From Lysobacter sp. (GTDB lineage: Bacteria; Pseudomonadota; Gammaproteobacteria; Xanthomonadales; Xanthomonadaceae): a stretch of DNA of 64,000 nucleotides. The stretch's first letter is position 1; each line of letters begins with the position of its first letter. The notes under the pieces are model-generated. The model did no database searches and had not been told where the DNA came from. It worked only from the letters and a program-made list of their open reading frames with translations. The stretch covers positions 1-64,000 of the forward strand of contig WYBC01000017.1 in assembly GCA_011526085.1 (NCBI GenBank), in the 5' to 3' direction. Shown here one piece after another: positions 36,078-46,080 of this stretch. Made by a program: the position numbers and the translations under genes.

Positions 36078-36539
36078 CGGGGTCGTGATCTGCTACACTC
36101 GTTGGGCGGTATAAGGGTTTGATTTCGCAGGAAGTTGCCGCTGCTGGTTTCGTTTGCAGCGGCGCCGGGCCGAAAGCCCACCTCCCTTGCGATCTTCGAT
36201 GCAGTGCGCGGCCACCGCCCCCGGGGCGGCCATGTTAGCGGCTTGTCGGCGAACCCGCTTATCGCCGGGTGCATGGCATCCGTGCTCTGAACACGTCCCG
36301 CGCCGCCGCGACGTCGCGCCCCAAGCGCAACGAAGCAGGCAGCCGGCCCGGCAAAACACCAGAAGAAAAGCGCTCCCGCGGCCCGCCGTGGTGTTGCAGC
36401 GCTGGAACACATGTAGCGGACCTCCGGCCGCGCGCCCTTGCGCGCGACGGTGCCGCCGGCAGTCTCCAGAGGCGAAAACGCCCCGGCGTTCCGTGCGCCC
36501 GCCCAAGGCGGGTTTCGAAGCGCTGAGGAACGCAAGTCC
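36078..36539 (+). promoter_or_regulatory. Long rne leader and rluC/rne divergent promoter region
   Basis: 462 nt without a gene separate the rluC and rne start codons. TACACT (36094-36099) and TATAAG (36110-36115) are -10 candidates for rne close to the rluC start, leaving an untranslated leader of more than 400 nt. In E. coli RNase E represses itself through cleavage signals in a 361-nt leader; the length and position here suggest the same. No open frame in the leader looks coding. The ribosome site GAGGAA (36525-36530) lies 9 nt before the rne ATG. Confidence 0.6.
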
Positions 36540-39500
36540 ATGAAACGCATGCTCATCAATGCGACGCAGGCCGAAGAACTGCGCGTCGCGATCGTCGACG
36601 GCCAGACCCTTTACGACATCGACATCGAACGGCCGTCGAAGGAACAGAAGAAATCCAACATCTACAAGGGCCGCATCACCCGGCTCGAACCGTCGCTGGA
36701 AGCGGCCTTCGTGGAATACGGCGCGGAGCGCCACGGCTTCCTGCCGCTGAAGGAAATCTCGCGCGATTACTTCCAGAGCGGCGTGGACCACCACAAGGCC
36801 AGCATCAAGGAACTCCTGCGCGAAGGCCAGGAAATCGTCGTCCAGGTCGACAAGGAAGAGCGCGGCAACAAGGGCGCCGCGCTGACCACGTTCATCTCGC
36901 TCGCCGGCCGCTACATGGTGCTGATGCCGAACTCGCCCACCGCCGGCGGCGTCTCGCGCCGGATCGAAGGCGACGACCGCGCCGCGCTGAAGGCGGCGAT
37001 GGACGTGCTGGCGATCCCGGACGACATGGGCGTGATCATCCGCACCGCTGGCGTCGGCCGCGACGCCGAAGAACTGCAGTGGGACCTCGACTACCTGCTC
37101 AGCGTCTGGAAGGCGATCGCCGAAGCCGCGCTGAAGAAGGCCTCGCCGTTCCTGATCTACCAGGAATCGCGCCTGATCATCCGCGCCCTCCGCGACTACA
37201 TGCGCGCCGACATCGGCGAGATCCTGGTCGACACGCCGGAGATGTACGAAGAGGCGAAGGAATTCGTCGAACAGGTGATGCCGCAGAACCTGCGCAAGCT
37301 CAAGCACTACACCGACGACACCCCGCTGTTCAACCGCTTCCAGATCGAATCGCAGATCGAGAACGCCTACGAGCGCTCGGTGCGCCTGCCTTCGGGCGGC
37401 TCGCTGGTGATCGACCAGACGGAAGCGCTGACCGCGGTCGACGTGAACTCCTCGCGCGCCACCAAGGGCGGCGACATCGAGGAAACCGCGTTCAACACCA
37501 ATCTCGAAGCCGCCGAAGAAGTGGCGCGCCAGATGCGCCTGCGCGATCTCGGCGGCCTGGTCGTGATCGACTTCATCGACATGACCTCGAACAAGCACCA
37601 GCGCGATGTCGAGAACCGTCTGTCGCAGGCGCTGAAGCACGACCGCGCCCGCGTCCAGCTCGGCCGCATCTCCAAGTTCGGCCTGATGGAAATGTCGCGC
37701 CAGCGCCTGCGTCCCAGCCTCGGCGAATCCAGCCAACTGGTGTGCCCGCGCTGCGACGGCCACGGCCGCATGCGCAGCATCGAATCGCTGTCGCTGTCGA
37801 TCATCCGCCTCGCCGAAGAGCATGCGATGAAGGACAACACCGGCCAGGTGCTGGTGCAGGCCCCGGTGGAAATCGCCAATTACCTGCTCAACGAGAAGCG
37901 CCGCGCGCTGAGCGAGATCGAGAAGCGCCACGACGCGCCGATCGTGATCGTCGCCGACGAATCGCTGCACACGCCGCACTACGAAGTCACCCGCCTGCGC
38001 GAGAACGAACTGGGCGAGGAAACCGCGAAGCCGAGCTACCAGCGCGGCACCCCTCGGAAGCTGGCGACGATCGCGCTGACCAAGGCGAATCTCAACATCC
38101 CGGCCGCGCCGGCGGTGACCAACGTCAAGCCGGCCCGCCCCGCGCCGCTGCGCGAAGACCGCGAGGAAACGCCCCGCCCGGCACCGCAGCCGCAACCGCA
38201 GCCGGTCATACAGGTGCAGGCGCCCGCGCCGATGCCTGCGTTCGCGCAGCCCGCCGCGGCGGCGAAGCCCGGTGGCCTCATGGGCTGGATCAAGGGCCTG
38301 TTCGGCGGCGGCGATGCCGCGCCGGCGCCGGCACCCGCCCGTCCCCAGCAGGGCCAGCAGCAGAACCGCGGCGAACGCAACGATCGCCAAGACCGCAACG
38401 GACGCCGCGATCAGCGTCGCGACGAGCGCGGCCAGAAGGGTCAGCCGCGCGAACCGCGTCGCGACGAACAGCGCCGCGATGAGCCTCGCCGCGATGAGCA
38501 GCGTCGGGACGAACCGCGCCGCAACCCGCCGCAGGGGCAATCGCCGAAGCAGCAGGGACCGCAGTCGCAGAAGCAACAGGGGCAGAAGCAGACCCCGCCC
38601 CAACAAAACCAGCCCCAGCAAAACCAGCAGAAGCCGCCGCAGCCGCAGAAGCCGGCCAACGCCGACAATGCCCCGCGTCAGCAGCCGCCGCGTCGCGAAG
38701 ACCGCGCACCGGCCGCCGCGGAAGCACCGAAGCCGGTCGCCGCGGTCCCGGTCGAGACCATCGCGGCACCGGTCGCCGTCGCCGCGATCGCACCGATCGG
38801 CGCGCCTGTCGACGCACCGGTCCGCACCGATGCGCATGACGTCGAGCTCGAAGCCACGGCACTCGACGCCGCCGATCAGGCCAACGATGCCGGCGACGAT
38901 GGCGCCCAGGAAGCCGGTGGCCGCCGCCGCCGTGGTCGTCGCGGTGGCCGTCGCCGCCGTCGCGGCAACGGCGAAGGCGTCGTCGCCGGCGAAATGCTGG
39001 CCGACGACGCGTTGCCGGGCGACGAGCCGCAGTCGGCCGCGCTCGACCGCAGCCAGCCTGAGTTCGATTTCGACGATCTGCCCGTCATCGAGCGCCTGCC
39101 GGTGGAGACGCCCGCCCCGGTCTCCGCCGCGCCGGCGATGGCCGCGCCGGTCGTCGCCGCTCCCGAAGCTCCGCGCATCGAGACCCCGGCGATGGACAGC
39201 CCGGCGATCGACGCGCCGATGATCGAGCGCGTCGCTGTCGAAGCTCCCGTTGCCGAAGTCGCGGCCGACACGCCCGTCGTCGCAGCCCCCGCGGTCGAGA
39301 CGCCGGCGATCGAGACCGGCGTGATCGAGCAGGCCGTCGTCGAGCAGGCCGTCGTCGAGCCTGTCGTGATCGAACAGACCGTCATCGAACCGGTCGTGGT
39401 CGAACAGACGGTGATCGAACCGGCCACCGTCGAAGTCGCGGCTGCGTTCGAAGCGGCACCCGTCGACGCACCGCAGCCGGTCGAGGCCGTCGACATCGCC

Positions 39501-39668
39501 GCGGCGGATGCCTCGGTGATCGTGGCGCCGCCCGAGGTCGCGCCGGAACTCGCGCAGGACATCGCCGCGCCGCAGTACGGCATCGGCCTGCAGTTGTTCG
39601 ACGCCCTGCCCGACGTCAAGCCGCAGGGCAGCGACGGTCAGGACGACGAGGCGTCGAAGAACGCCTGA
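36540..39668 (+). CDS. rne: Ribonuclease E
   Basis: A 1042-residue RNase E, the endonuclease that starts mRNA decay and rRNA/tRNA processing. An S1 domain (about 37-125), a 5'-sensor/RNase H-like region and a DNase I-like domain are present. The metal-binding aspartates are Asp301 (TAVDVNSS) and Asp344 (VVIDFIDM), and the Zn-link is CPRC at 402-405. From about residue 510 the protein is disordered: an Arg/Asp/Gln-rich RNA-binding stretch ([19 protein letters not shown] region, about 630-700) and a long Ala/Val/Pro/Glu tail with short repeats. The tail should scaffold a degradosome, but partner motifs cannot be read. ATG 36540 is set by the family start and GAGGAA. Confidence 0.97.
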   Translation: MKRMLINATQAEELRVAIVDGQTLYDIDIERPSKEQKKSNIYKGRITRLEPSLEAAFVEYGAERHGFLPLKEISRDYFQSGVDHHKASIKELLREGQEIVVQVDKEERGNKGAALTTFISLAGRYMVLMPNSPTAGGVSRRIEGDDRAALKAAMDVLAIPDDMGVIIRTAGVGRDAEELQWDLDYLLSVWKAIAEAALKKASPFLIYQESRLIIRALRDYMRADIGEILVDTPEMYEEAKEFVEQVMPQNLRKLKHYTDDTPLFNRFQIESQIENAYERSVRLPSGGSLVIDQTEALTAVDVNSSRATKGGDIEETAFNTNLEAAEEVARQMRLRDLGGLVVIDFIDMTSNKHQRDVENRLSQALKHDRARVQLGRISKFGLMEMSRQRLRPSLGESSQLVCPRCDGHGRMRSIESLSLSIIRLAEEHAMKDNTGQVLVQAPVEIANYLLNEKRRALSEIEKRHDAPIVIVADESLHTPHYEVTRLRENELGEETAKPSYQRGTPRKLATIALTKANLNIPAAPAVTNVKPARPAPLREDREETPRPAPQPQPQPVIQVQAPAPMPAFAQPAAAAKPGGLMGWIKGLFGGGDAAPAPAPARPQQGQQQNRGERNDRQDRNGRRDQRRDERGQKGQPREPRRDEQRRDEPRRDEQRRDEPRRNPPQGQSPKQQGPQSQKQQGQKQTPPQQNQPQQNQQKPPQPQKPANADNAPRQQPPRREDRAPAAAEAPKPVAAVPVETIAAPVAVAAIAPIGAPVDAPVRTDAHDVELEATALDAADQANDAGDDGAQEAGGRRRRGRRGGRRRRRGNGEGVVAGEMLADDALPGDEPQSAALDRSQPEFDFDDLPVIERLPVETPAPVSAAPAMAAPVVAAPEAPRIETPAMDSPAIDAPMIERVAVEAPVAEVAADTPVVAAPAVETPAIETGVIEQAVVEQAVVEPVVIEQTVIEPVVVEQTVIEPATVEVAAAFEAAPVDAPQPVEAVDIAAADASVIVAPPEVAPELAQDIAAPQYGIGLQLFDALPDVKPQGSDGQDDEASKNA

Positions 39669-39690
39669 TGCGGAGATCGCCCCGCGCGCG

Positions 39691-40338
39691 TCAGAGGACG
39701 TGCGCGGGGTCGCTCAGGCCGTATTGCGAGGACAGCCGCGCCAGCGCGATGCTGTCCTGGATGCCCAGCTTCTCGAACAACCGCGCCTTGTGGGTGTTCA
39801 CCGTCTTCGCGCTGAGGCTCAGCCGTTTCGCGATGTCTTCCTGGCGCAGGCCCTGCACCAGCAGCATCGCCACTTCCAGTTCGCGTGGCGAGAGACTGTC
39901 GAACGGCGTGGCCTCGCCGCCCAGTCCGGCCAGCGCCAGATGCTGCGCGATGCCGTTGGCGAGATAGCGCTTGCCGCGGGACACCTCGCGCACCGCGCGC
40001 AGCAGTTCGCCCGCGTCTCCGCCCTTGCCGACATAGCCCGAAGCGCCGGCTTCGATCAGGCGCTTGGGCATCGGCCCGTCTTCCAGCACCGACACCACGA
40101 CGACGCGGCTGCCGTAGTCGCCCTTGACGATGCGCTCGGTCACTTCCAGGCCGCTGATGCCGGGCAGGTGCAGATCGCAGAGCACCACGTCCGGCCGCAG
40201 CCTGCGGATCATCGGCAGCGCGGTCTCGCCGTTGTCGGCCTCGCCGACGACTTCGATATCGGTCTCGGCCGACAGCATCATGCGCATGCCGGTGCGCACC
40301 AGCGCATGGTCGTCGAGCAGAAAAACGCGGATGGTCAT
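39691..40338 (-). CDS. LuxR/NarL-type response regulator (GacA/UvrY-like)
   Basis: A 215-residue two-component regulator. The receiver has acidic Asp9/Asp10, phospho-acceptor Asp55 (VVLCDLHLPG) and Lys105. The C-terminal GerE-type helix-turn-helix is LSPRELEVAMLLVQGLRQEDIAKRLSLSAKTVNTHK. Overall form is close to UvrY/GacA, which drives small regulatory RNAs of the Csr/Rsm system, but the exact role is an inference. No histidine kinase is beside it, so it is an orphan here. It converges on rne, with its stop only 22 nt from the rne stop. Confidence 0.92.
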   Translation of the reverse strand: MTIRVFLLDDHALVRTGMRMMLSAETDIEVVGEADNGETALPMIRRLRPDVVLCDLHLPGISGLEVTERIVKGDYGSRVVVVSVLEDGPMPKRLIEAGASGYVGKGGDAGELLRAVREVSRGKRYLANGIAQHLALAGLGGEATPFDSLSPRELEVAMLLVQGLRQEDIAKRLSLSAKTVNTHKARLFEKLGIQDSIALARLSSQYGLSDPAHVL

Positions 40339-40546
40339 TCCCTGTTCCTCGTGGAGTACGTCCCGGACACAGACTAGGCGAGGCCCGCGCGGCCCTCAAC
40401 CGGCGTTCGCCGCGTCCGCGTGTCGGAAAATTCCGACCCGCTCCGCGCGGGTCGTCGGCGCGGGCATCGGCGCGGATGACTTCCGACACCTCATGCGCCG
40501 GGCCGGGTCTGTCACGATCCGGGCTGCCATCCTCCGGAGTCGCCCG

Positions 40547-41437
40547 ATGTCCTTCCTCACGCGCCGCCAGATCCTGCCGGCCACCGCGCTGATCGTTTCG
40601 CTGCTGGCGGGCTGCGCATCGGCGCCGAAACCGGTCGCCGATGCGAACGCCGCAGGCGACGGCTGGCACGCCGATGTCGCGCGGATGGCCGACGCCGCCG
40701 ACAACACCGGCCGACGCGCGCATCTCGAACAGCGGCTGCAGTCGCTCGGACTGACCGTGGACAAGCAGACCTTCGCGACGCAGAGCCTGCAGGGCGAGAA
40801 CCTCGTCGTCGACCTCGGCGGCCCGGCCGACGCGCCGCTGCTGCTGATCGGCGCGCATTCCGATCGCGTCGGCGTCGGACGCGGCGCGACCGACAACGCC
40901 TCCGGCAGCGCGGTCGCGCTGGCGCTGGCGGAACGCTTCCAGCGCAGGCCGCTGGCGCATCACCGGATCAAGGTGGCGTTCTGGGATCTGGAGGAGCTCG
41001 GTCTGCTCGGTGCCGCCGCGTATGTCGAGCAGAAGCGCGAACGGCCCGCGCTCTACGTGAATTTCGACGTGTTCGGCTGGGGCGACAGTCTGTGGATGAT
41101 GACGCCCGATCCCGCGCATCCGCTGGTCGCGGCCACGCGCGACGCGGTGCGGGCGCAGGGCCTCGCGCTGTCCGCCGGCGAGCAGTATCCGCCGTCGGAT
41201 CACCGCGCCTTCCTCAAGGCCGGATGGCCTGCGGTGTCCTATTCGCTGGCGGGCGCCGACGAGATTCCCGGCATCCTCGAGATGTTCGCCGGCAAGCGCC
41301 CGATGTCGCGACCGAAGGTGATGAGCGTGATCCACACCCCGAACGACACGCTCGAACAGGTCGATGCGGCCGCCGCGGCCAAGGGCATCGACGCGGTGGA
41401 GGCGGCGCTGCGCGAGTGGGACCGCCACTCGCGCTGA
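40547..41437 (+). CDS. M28 family metallopeptidase lipoprotein
   Basis: A 296-residue exported aminopeptidase-like enzyme. A lipobox LLAGC (Cys23) marks a lipoprotein. Zinc ligands and catalytic residues fit family M28: His104 (GAHSDR), Asp116 (TDNASGS), Glu149/Glu150 (DLEE), Asp174 (NFDVFG) and the histidine in SVIHTPNDT. CCGGAG lies 8 nt before ATG 40547. It likely trims peptides in the periplasm. It is convergent with the Mur-ligase homologue, separated by 19 nt. Confidence 0.9.
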   Translation: MSFLTRRQILPATALIVSLLAGCASAPKPVADANAAGDGWHADVARMADAADNTGRRAHLEQRLQSLGLTVDKQTFATQSLQGENLVVDLGGPADAPLLLIGAHSDRVGVGRGATDNASGSAVALALAERFQRRPLAHHRIKVAFWDLEELGLLGAAAYVEQKRERPALYVNFDVFGWGDSLWMMTPDPAHPLVAATRDAVRAQGLALSAGEQYPPSDHRAFLKAGWPAVSYSLAGADEIPGILEMFAGKRPMSRPKVMSVIHTPNDTLEQVDAAAAAKGIDAVEAALREWDRHSR

Positions 41438-41456
41438 TCTCTCGCAGTCCGTCGAC

Positions 41457-43325
41457 TCAGGTCGACGCCGGCAACGAAGGCAGGGGATCGCCGGGGCGCC
41501 AGCCGCCGGCTTCGAGCGCGTCGAGCAGACCCGCCACTTCGGCCTTCGCGTCGAGGCTGTGCACCGGCAGCACCAGCACATCGCCGGCCCGCGCCCACGC
41601 CAGCGCTTCGCGCGCCGCGTCGGCTTCGCGCAGCCGCACCGGCAGCGCCGATTCCGGCATGCCCAGGCGCAACAGTTCCTGGCGGATCACCTGCGCCACC
41701 TCGCCGGCGGTGCGGCCGCGCAGATAGCCGTCGATGTCCTTCACCACCACCAGATCCGGCGCGTAACGCGCGGCGGTGGCGGCGAGATCGCGGATCTGCG
41801 CGTCCTCGCGATTGCCGGCCTGGCCGAGCAGCAGCGCCAATCGTCCATGACGATGCGCTTGGGCGATGTCGAGCAGTCCGCCGAGACCATCCGGGTTGTG
41901 GGCATAGTCGAGGAACACGTCGATGCCCGCGAACGTCCACCGCTGCAGTCGACCGGGGTTGTCGGCATGGCTGCGTCCGAAATCCGCGAGCACCGCGCGC
42001 AGCGTCGCGATCGGCACGCCCATCAGCGATGCGGCGAGCGCGGCACCGGCGGCGTTGGCGATGTTGTAGCGCGCGCGGCCGCCGAGCGTGATCGGCATCG
42101 CGACGATCGCGCCGAGGTCGTGGGTTTCGCTGCCGTCGTCCAGCAGCAGATGCCCGTCGCGTGTCGCGCAGCGCGGCAGCGCCATCGCGTCCGCCGGCAG
42201 TGCGGTGTCGTCCACCGCGAACCATGCGATCCGCGGCGCGCGTTCCGGACCCAACTGTCGCAGCAGCGGATCCTCGGCATTCAGCACCAGCCAACCTTCG
42301 GCCGACACCGCGCGCGCCACCGTGAGTTTGACCTCGGCCAGATCCTCGACCGAGTGCACGCCGTACTCGCCGAAATGATCGGCGCTGATGTTGGCGACGA
42401 CGGCGACATCGGCCTGCGCCAGCGCCAGCCCGCGGCGCAGCAGGCCACCGCGCGCGGTTTCCAGCACCGCGGCTTCGACATCGGTGCGCCGCAACAGCTG
42501 GCGCGCGCCGCCGGGGCCGGAATAGTCGCCGCTTTCGAGCCGCTCGATGGCGCCGGCATCGCCCACGAACAGTCCGTCGGTGCAGGAATGCGCGGTGCGC
42601 AGGCCGTGCGCGCGCAACATGGCCGCGATCAGGCGCACGGTGGTGGTCTTGCCGTTGGAGCCGGTGACCAGGGCCGCGGGAATGGTGCCCAGCCGCGGCC
42701 ACGGCACGTCGTCCGCAGCGGGCACGTCGTCCAGCGCCCAGGTCATGCCGTGCACGCCCAGCCCCAGCGTCAGCGCATCGTCGTCGAACAGCGCGGGCAG
42801 CGCATGCGATGACGCGGCATCGAGCAGCGCCATGACCCGCGGCCGGCGCTCGGCCGCGGCGAAACGCTGCAGGGTGTGCAGCGCGAGCGTGGTGTCGTGC
42901 GCGGCCGGATGTCCGGGCGCGTGGAAATCGTCGAAACCGACGCTGGCGCACCACGCCCATTCGTTGATCTCGGTCGCGGCATACAGCTGATCGGCCGGCG
43001 CGACGAAGGCCAGCGAGGTGCCGCTGCGATGCACGCGCACCACCGGTTCGGTCGTCGGCCAGCCCAGCGCCTCGCGCGCCGCGTTCGCGCGCATCCACCA
43101 CGCCGCCAGCGCGACCGGATCGCGCGCCTGCGTACCGAGGGTTTCGAGTGCCGCGCCGCAGCCAGCGAAATACACGTTCGAACCGGTGAGCCGCCGCGAA
43201 TCCTCGAAGGGAGGCTCGCGGGGAGGCTCGCGGGGCGGTTCGCCCGGCGTGGGGATCCCGGTGCTCAGTCGTCGCTCTCCCGCGAGATGAAGATGCCGCG
43301 CTCGTCGCGGCTCACGCCTTCCCAC
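41457..43325 (-). CDS. Stand-alone Mur-ligase-type protein of the cyanophycin cluster
   Basis: A protein of 603-622 residues with a Mur-ligase ATPase domain: P-loop TGSNGKTTTVRLIAAML, then LETARGGLLRRGLAL, NISADHFGEYG and DYAHNPDGLGGLLD. Each motif has a direct counterpart in the C-terminal half of the neighbouring CphA, but the ATP-grasp half is missing, replaced by ~200 N-terminal residues of unknown fold. It probably adds an amino acid in cyanophycin or a related polymer. The start is uncertain. GTG 43325 would overlap cphA by 61 nt. A CTG at 43268 overlaps the cphA stop as CTGA and has GGGAGAG exactly 6 nt upstream. No ATG exists before the conserved DSRRLTG. Confidence 0.82.
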   Translation of the reverse strand: MGRREPRRARHLHLAGERRLSTGIPTPGEPPREPPREPPFEDSRRLTGSNVYFAGCGAALETLGTQARDPVALAAWWMRANAAREALGWPTTEPVVRVHRSGTSLAFVAPADQLYAATEINEWAWCASVGFDDFHAPGHPAAHDTTLALHTLQRFAAAERRPRVMALLDAASSHALPALFDDDALTLGLGVHGMTWALDDVPAADDVPWPRLGTIPAALVTGSNGKTTTVRLIAAMLRAHGLRTAHSCTDGLFVGDAGAIERLESGDYSGPGGARQLLRRTDVEAAVLETARGGLLRRGLALAQADVAVVANISADHFGEYGVHSVEDLAEVKLTVARAVSAEGWLVLNAEDPLLRQLGPERAPRIAWFAVDDTALPADAMALPRCATRDGHLLLDDGSETHDLGAIVAMPITLGGRARYNIANAAGAALAASLMGVPIATLRAVLADFGRSHADNPGRLQRWTFAGIDVFLDYAHNPDGLGGLLDIAQAHRHGRLALLLGQAGNREDAQIRDLAATAARYAPDLVVVKDIDGYLRGRTAGEVAQVIRQELLRLGMPESALPVRLREADAAREALAWARAGDVLVLPVHSLDAKAEVAGLLDALEAGGWRPGDPLPSLPAST

Positions 43326-46063
43326 TGCTCGGGCGAGAACCGCGGCTCGGCGCTCGGCGCCTCATTGTCGTCGAGCGTCGCCGGCGCGCGCGGCGGCGCC
43401 TTCTCCGGCGCGCCTTCGGGCTTGAACTTGATCACCTGCTTCCACGAACGCACCAGCGCGTCGGCGAAGATCAGCAGCACGTCGCCGGGCTGGGCCATGC
43501 GCAGGCCGGCGTCGATCGCTTCCTGTTCGTCGGGAATCAGGCTGATGCGCTCGTCGGGCACGCCGTGTTCGCGCAGGGTCGCGGCGATCAGCTTCGGCAC
43601 CTCGTCGGGGGCGCGCCCGCGCAGGCCGTCGTCGCGCCGGCAGATGTAGTGATCGAAACCGCCGGCCACGGCCCTGGCGATCTCGCGCAGATCTTCGTCG
43701 CGGCGATCGCCGGGACCGGCCACCACCACCAGACGCCGACCGCTCACGTCGAGACGCTTGGCCAGATCGGCCATCGCCGCCACCGCATGCGCGTTGTGGC
43801 CATAGTCGAACAGCACCTTGAACGGATGCTCGTTGAACACGTTCATGCGGCCCGGGGCCTGGAAGAACGTGCTGTCGAAGGTGCGCAGGCCGGCACGGAT
43901 CGCGTCGAGCTTGAGGCCCATCGAGAACGCCATGGCCGCCGCGAACATCGCGTTCTGCACGTTGTGCAGCGCCTTGCCTTCCAGCGTGGCCGGAATCAGG
44001 TGCGTCCACAGCAGCGGGATGTGGCTGCCCTTGTCGTACAGCGTGATCATCTGGCCGTTGACGCCGCCTTCCAGCGCGCAGGCGCGGCCGCCGGCGCGGA
44101 TGTGTTCGCGCACCAGCCCGTGCGACGGATTCATGGTGACGTAGCAGATGACCTTGGCGTCGGTGTAGCCGCCCATCTTCAGCACGTTCGGATCGTCGGC
44201 GTTGAGCACTGCGCAGTCTTCGGCCACTTCGACCACGATGCGCTTCACTTCCGCCAGCTGTTCCAGCGTATCGATGCCCTTCATGCCGAGATGGTCGGAC
44301 TGCACGTTCAACACCGCGCCCACGTCGACCTTCGGCACGCCCATGCCGGCGCGCAGCAGGCCGCCGCGCGCGGTTTCCAGCACCGCGAAATCGATCTGCG
44401 GGTCGGCCAGCACCATCCGCGCCGACACCGGCCCGGTCATGTCGCCCTCCACCGTGCGCTGGCCGTCGATGTAGACGCCGTCGGTGGTGGTGAGGCCCGG
44501 CGTGTAGCCGGCCATCTTCACGATGTGCGCGAGCATGCGCGAAGTCGTGGTCTTGCCGTTGGTGCCGGTGATCGCGGCAATCGGCACCCGCGACGGCGTG
44601 CCCTGCGGGAACAGCATGTCGATCACCGGGCCGGCCACGTCGCGCGGCTTGCCCTCGCTCGGCGCGACGTGCATGCGGAAGCCCGGCGCCGCGTTGACCT
44701 CGCAGATGCCGCCGCCGATGGTCTTGTAGCTCTCGGCGATGTTGGTGCTGAGGAAATCCACGCCGCCCACGTCCAGCCCGATCGCCTTGATCGCGCGCAC
44801 CGCCATCTCGCGGTTGTCGGGATGGATGATGTCGGTCACGTCGGTGGCGGTGCCGCCGGTGGAGAGATTGGCGGTGGAGCGCAGATAGATGATGCGGCCG
44901 GCTTCGGGCACGGTGTCCGCGGTCACCTCGACGCGCGCCATCATCATCTCGGCCTGCGCATCCAGTTCGATCCGCGTCAGCACCTTCTCGTGACCGATGC
45001 CGCGCCGCGGGTCCTGGTTCACGATCTCGACCAGTTCGCGGATGGTGTGGGTGCCGTCGCCGACGACATGGCCGGGCGTGCGCTTGGTCGCGGCCACGAG
45101 TTCGCCGTTGACCACCAGCAGCCGGTGGTCGTCGCCTTCGAGGTAGGTCTCGACGATGACCGAGCGCGAAATCTCCTTCGCCTTCAGGAAGCCTTCGACC
45201 ACTTCCTCGTCGCTGGTGAGGCGGATGGAAATGCCGCGGCCGTGATTGCCGTTGTAGGGCTTGGTGACCACCGGGAAACCGATCCGGCGCGCGGCGCGGC
45301 GCGCGGCGCCTTCGCTCTGCACCAGTTCCTGGCGCGGCACCGGCAGGCCGAGCGAACCGAGGATCTTGTTGGTTTCTTCCTTGTCGCTGGCCAGTTCCAC
45401 CGCGATGTGCGGCGTCTTGCCGGTCACCGTGGCCTGGATGCGCTGCTGGTATTTGCCGTGGCCGAGCTGCACCAGCGATTGTTCGTTGAGGCGCAGCCAC
45501 GGGATGTTGCGCTCTTCCGCGGCCTTGACCAGCGACATCGTCGACGGCCCCAGCGCGCGGCGCTGTGCGTAGCGGATGAACGCGTCGCGCGCATCGGGCC
45601 AGTTCCAGTCTTCAGGGATGGCGTCGGCCGAACGCAGTTCCGCCGGCAGCAGCGAGCGCAGCAGCTTCAGCGCGAGTTCGCCGGCCTCGATGCCTTCCTC
45701 GCGCTGCGCGTATTCGTAGACCACCGAATACACGCCCGGACGACCGTCGATGCTGCGCGTCTTGCCGAAAGTCACGTCCTCGCCGGCCATGTTCTGCAGC
45801 TCGATGGCGACGTGTTCCAGCACATGGCCCAGCCACGTGCCCTCGCCTTCCTTCATCCGCCGGATCAGGCCGCCGGGCGTGCGATACGAGCAGCCGTGTT
45901 CGGCCAGCCCGGGCACCGCTTCGATCAGGGCATCGACGAAGGCCGGACCGAGCTTGCCGGTGGGCCAGTCTTCCAGCCGTTCCAGGTCCAGCTCCAGCCG
46001 GATCACCGGGAAGTGCGCATACAGCGAGGGGCCGACGAATACCGAACGATCGATGATGCGCAT
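43265..46063 (-). CDS. cphA: Cyanophycin synthetase
   Basis: A 932-residue CphA that polymerises aspartate with arginine side groups on a poly-Asp backbone. An N-terminal domain (1-160) is followed by an ATP-grasp domain (KPYNGNHGRGISIRLTSDEE) that adds Asp. A Mur-ligase domain (ITGTNGKTTTSRMLAHI, LETARGGLLRAGMGV, NVQSDHLGMKG, DYGHNAHAV) then adds Arg. A charged proline-rich tail of ~60 residues follows. AGGAGAG precedes ATG 46063. It sits 17 nt after cphB in a four-gene run iadA-cphB-cphA-Mur-ligase homologue, so synthesis and breakdown genes are co-transcribed. Confidence 0.96.
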   Translation of the reverse strand: MRIIDRSVFVGPSLYAHFPVIRLELDLERLEDWPTGKLGPAFVDALIEAVPGLAEHGCSYRTPGGLIRRMKEGEGTWLGHVLEHVAIELQNMAGEDVTFGKTRSIDGRPGVYSVVYEYAQREEGIEAGELALKLLRSLLPAELRSADAIPEDWNWPDARDAFIRYAQRRALGPSTMSLVKAAEERNIPWLRLNEQSLVQLGHGKYQQRIQATVTGKTPHIAVELASDKEETNKILGSLGLPVPRQELVQSEGAARRAARRIGFPVVTKPYNGNHGRGISIRLTSDEEVVEGFLKAKEISRSVIVETYLEGDDHRLLVVNGELVAATKRTPGHVVGDGTHTIRELVEIVNQDPRRGIGHEKVLTRIELDAQAEMMMARVEVTADTVPEAGRIIYLRSTANLSTGGTATDVTDIIHPDNREMAVRAIKAIGLDVGGVDFLSTNIAESYKTIGGGICEVNAAPGFRMHVAPSEGKPRDVAGPVIDMLFPQGTPSRVPIAAITGTNGKTTTSRMLAHIVKMAGYTPGLTTTDGVYIDGQRTVEGDMTGPVSARMVLADPQIDFAVLETARGGLLRAGMGVPKVDVGAVLNVQSDHLGMKGIDTLEQLAEVKRIVVEVAEDCAVLNADDPNVLKMGGYTDAKVICYVTMNPSHGLVREHIRAGGRACALEGGVNGQMITLYDKGSHIPLLWTHLIPATLEGKALHNVQNAMFAAAMAFSMGLKLDAIRAGLRTFDSTFFQAPGRMNVFNEHPFKVLFDYGHNAHAVAAMADLAKRLDVSGRRLVVVAGPGDRRDEDLREIARAVAGGFDHYICRRDDGLRGRAPDEVPKLIAATLREHGVPDERISLIPDEQEAIDAGLRMAQPGDVLLIFADALVRSWKQVIKFKPEGAPEKAPPRAPATLDDNEAPSAEPRFSPEQWEGVSRDERGIFISRESDD

Positions 46064-46080
46064 GCGGACGAACTCTCCTG

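Noticed and set aside
36093-38837. Roughly 900-codon minus-strand frame opposite rne
   Set aside because: Shadow of the rne coding frame; no start context or domain.
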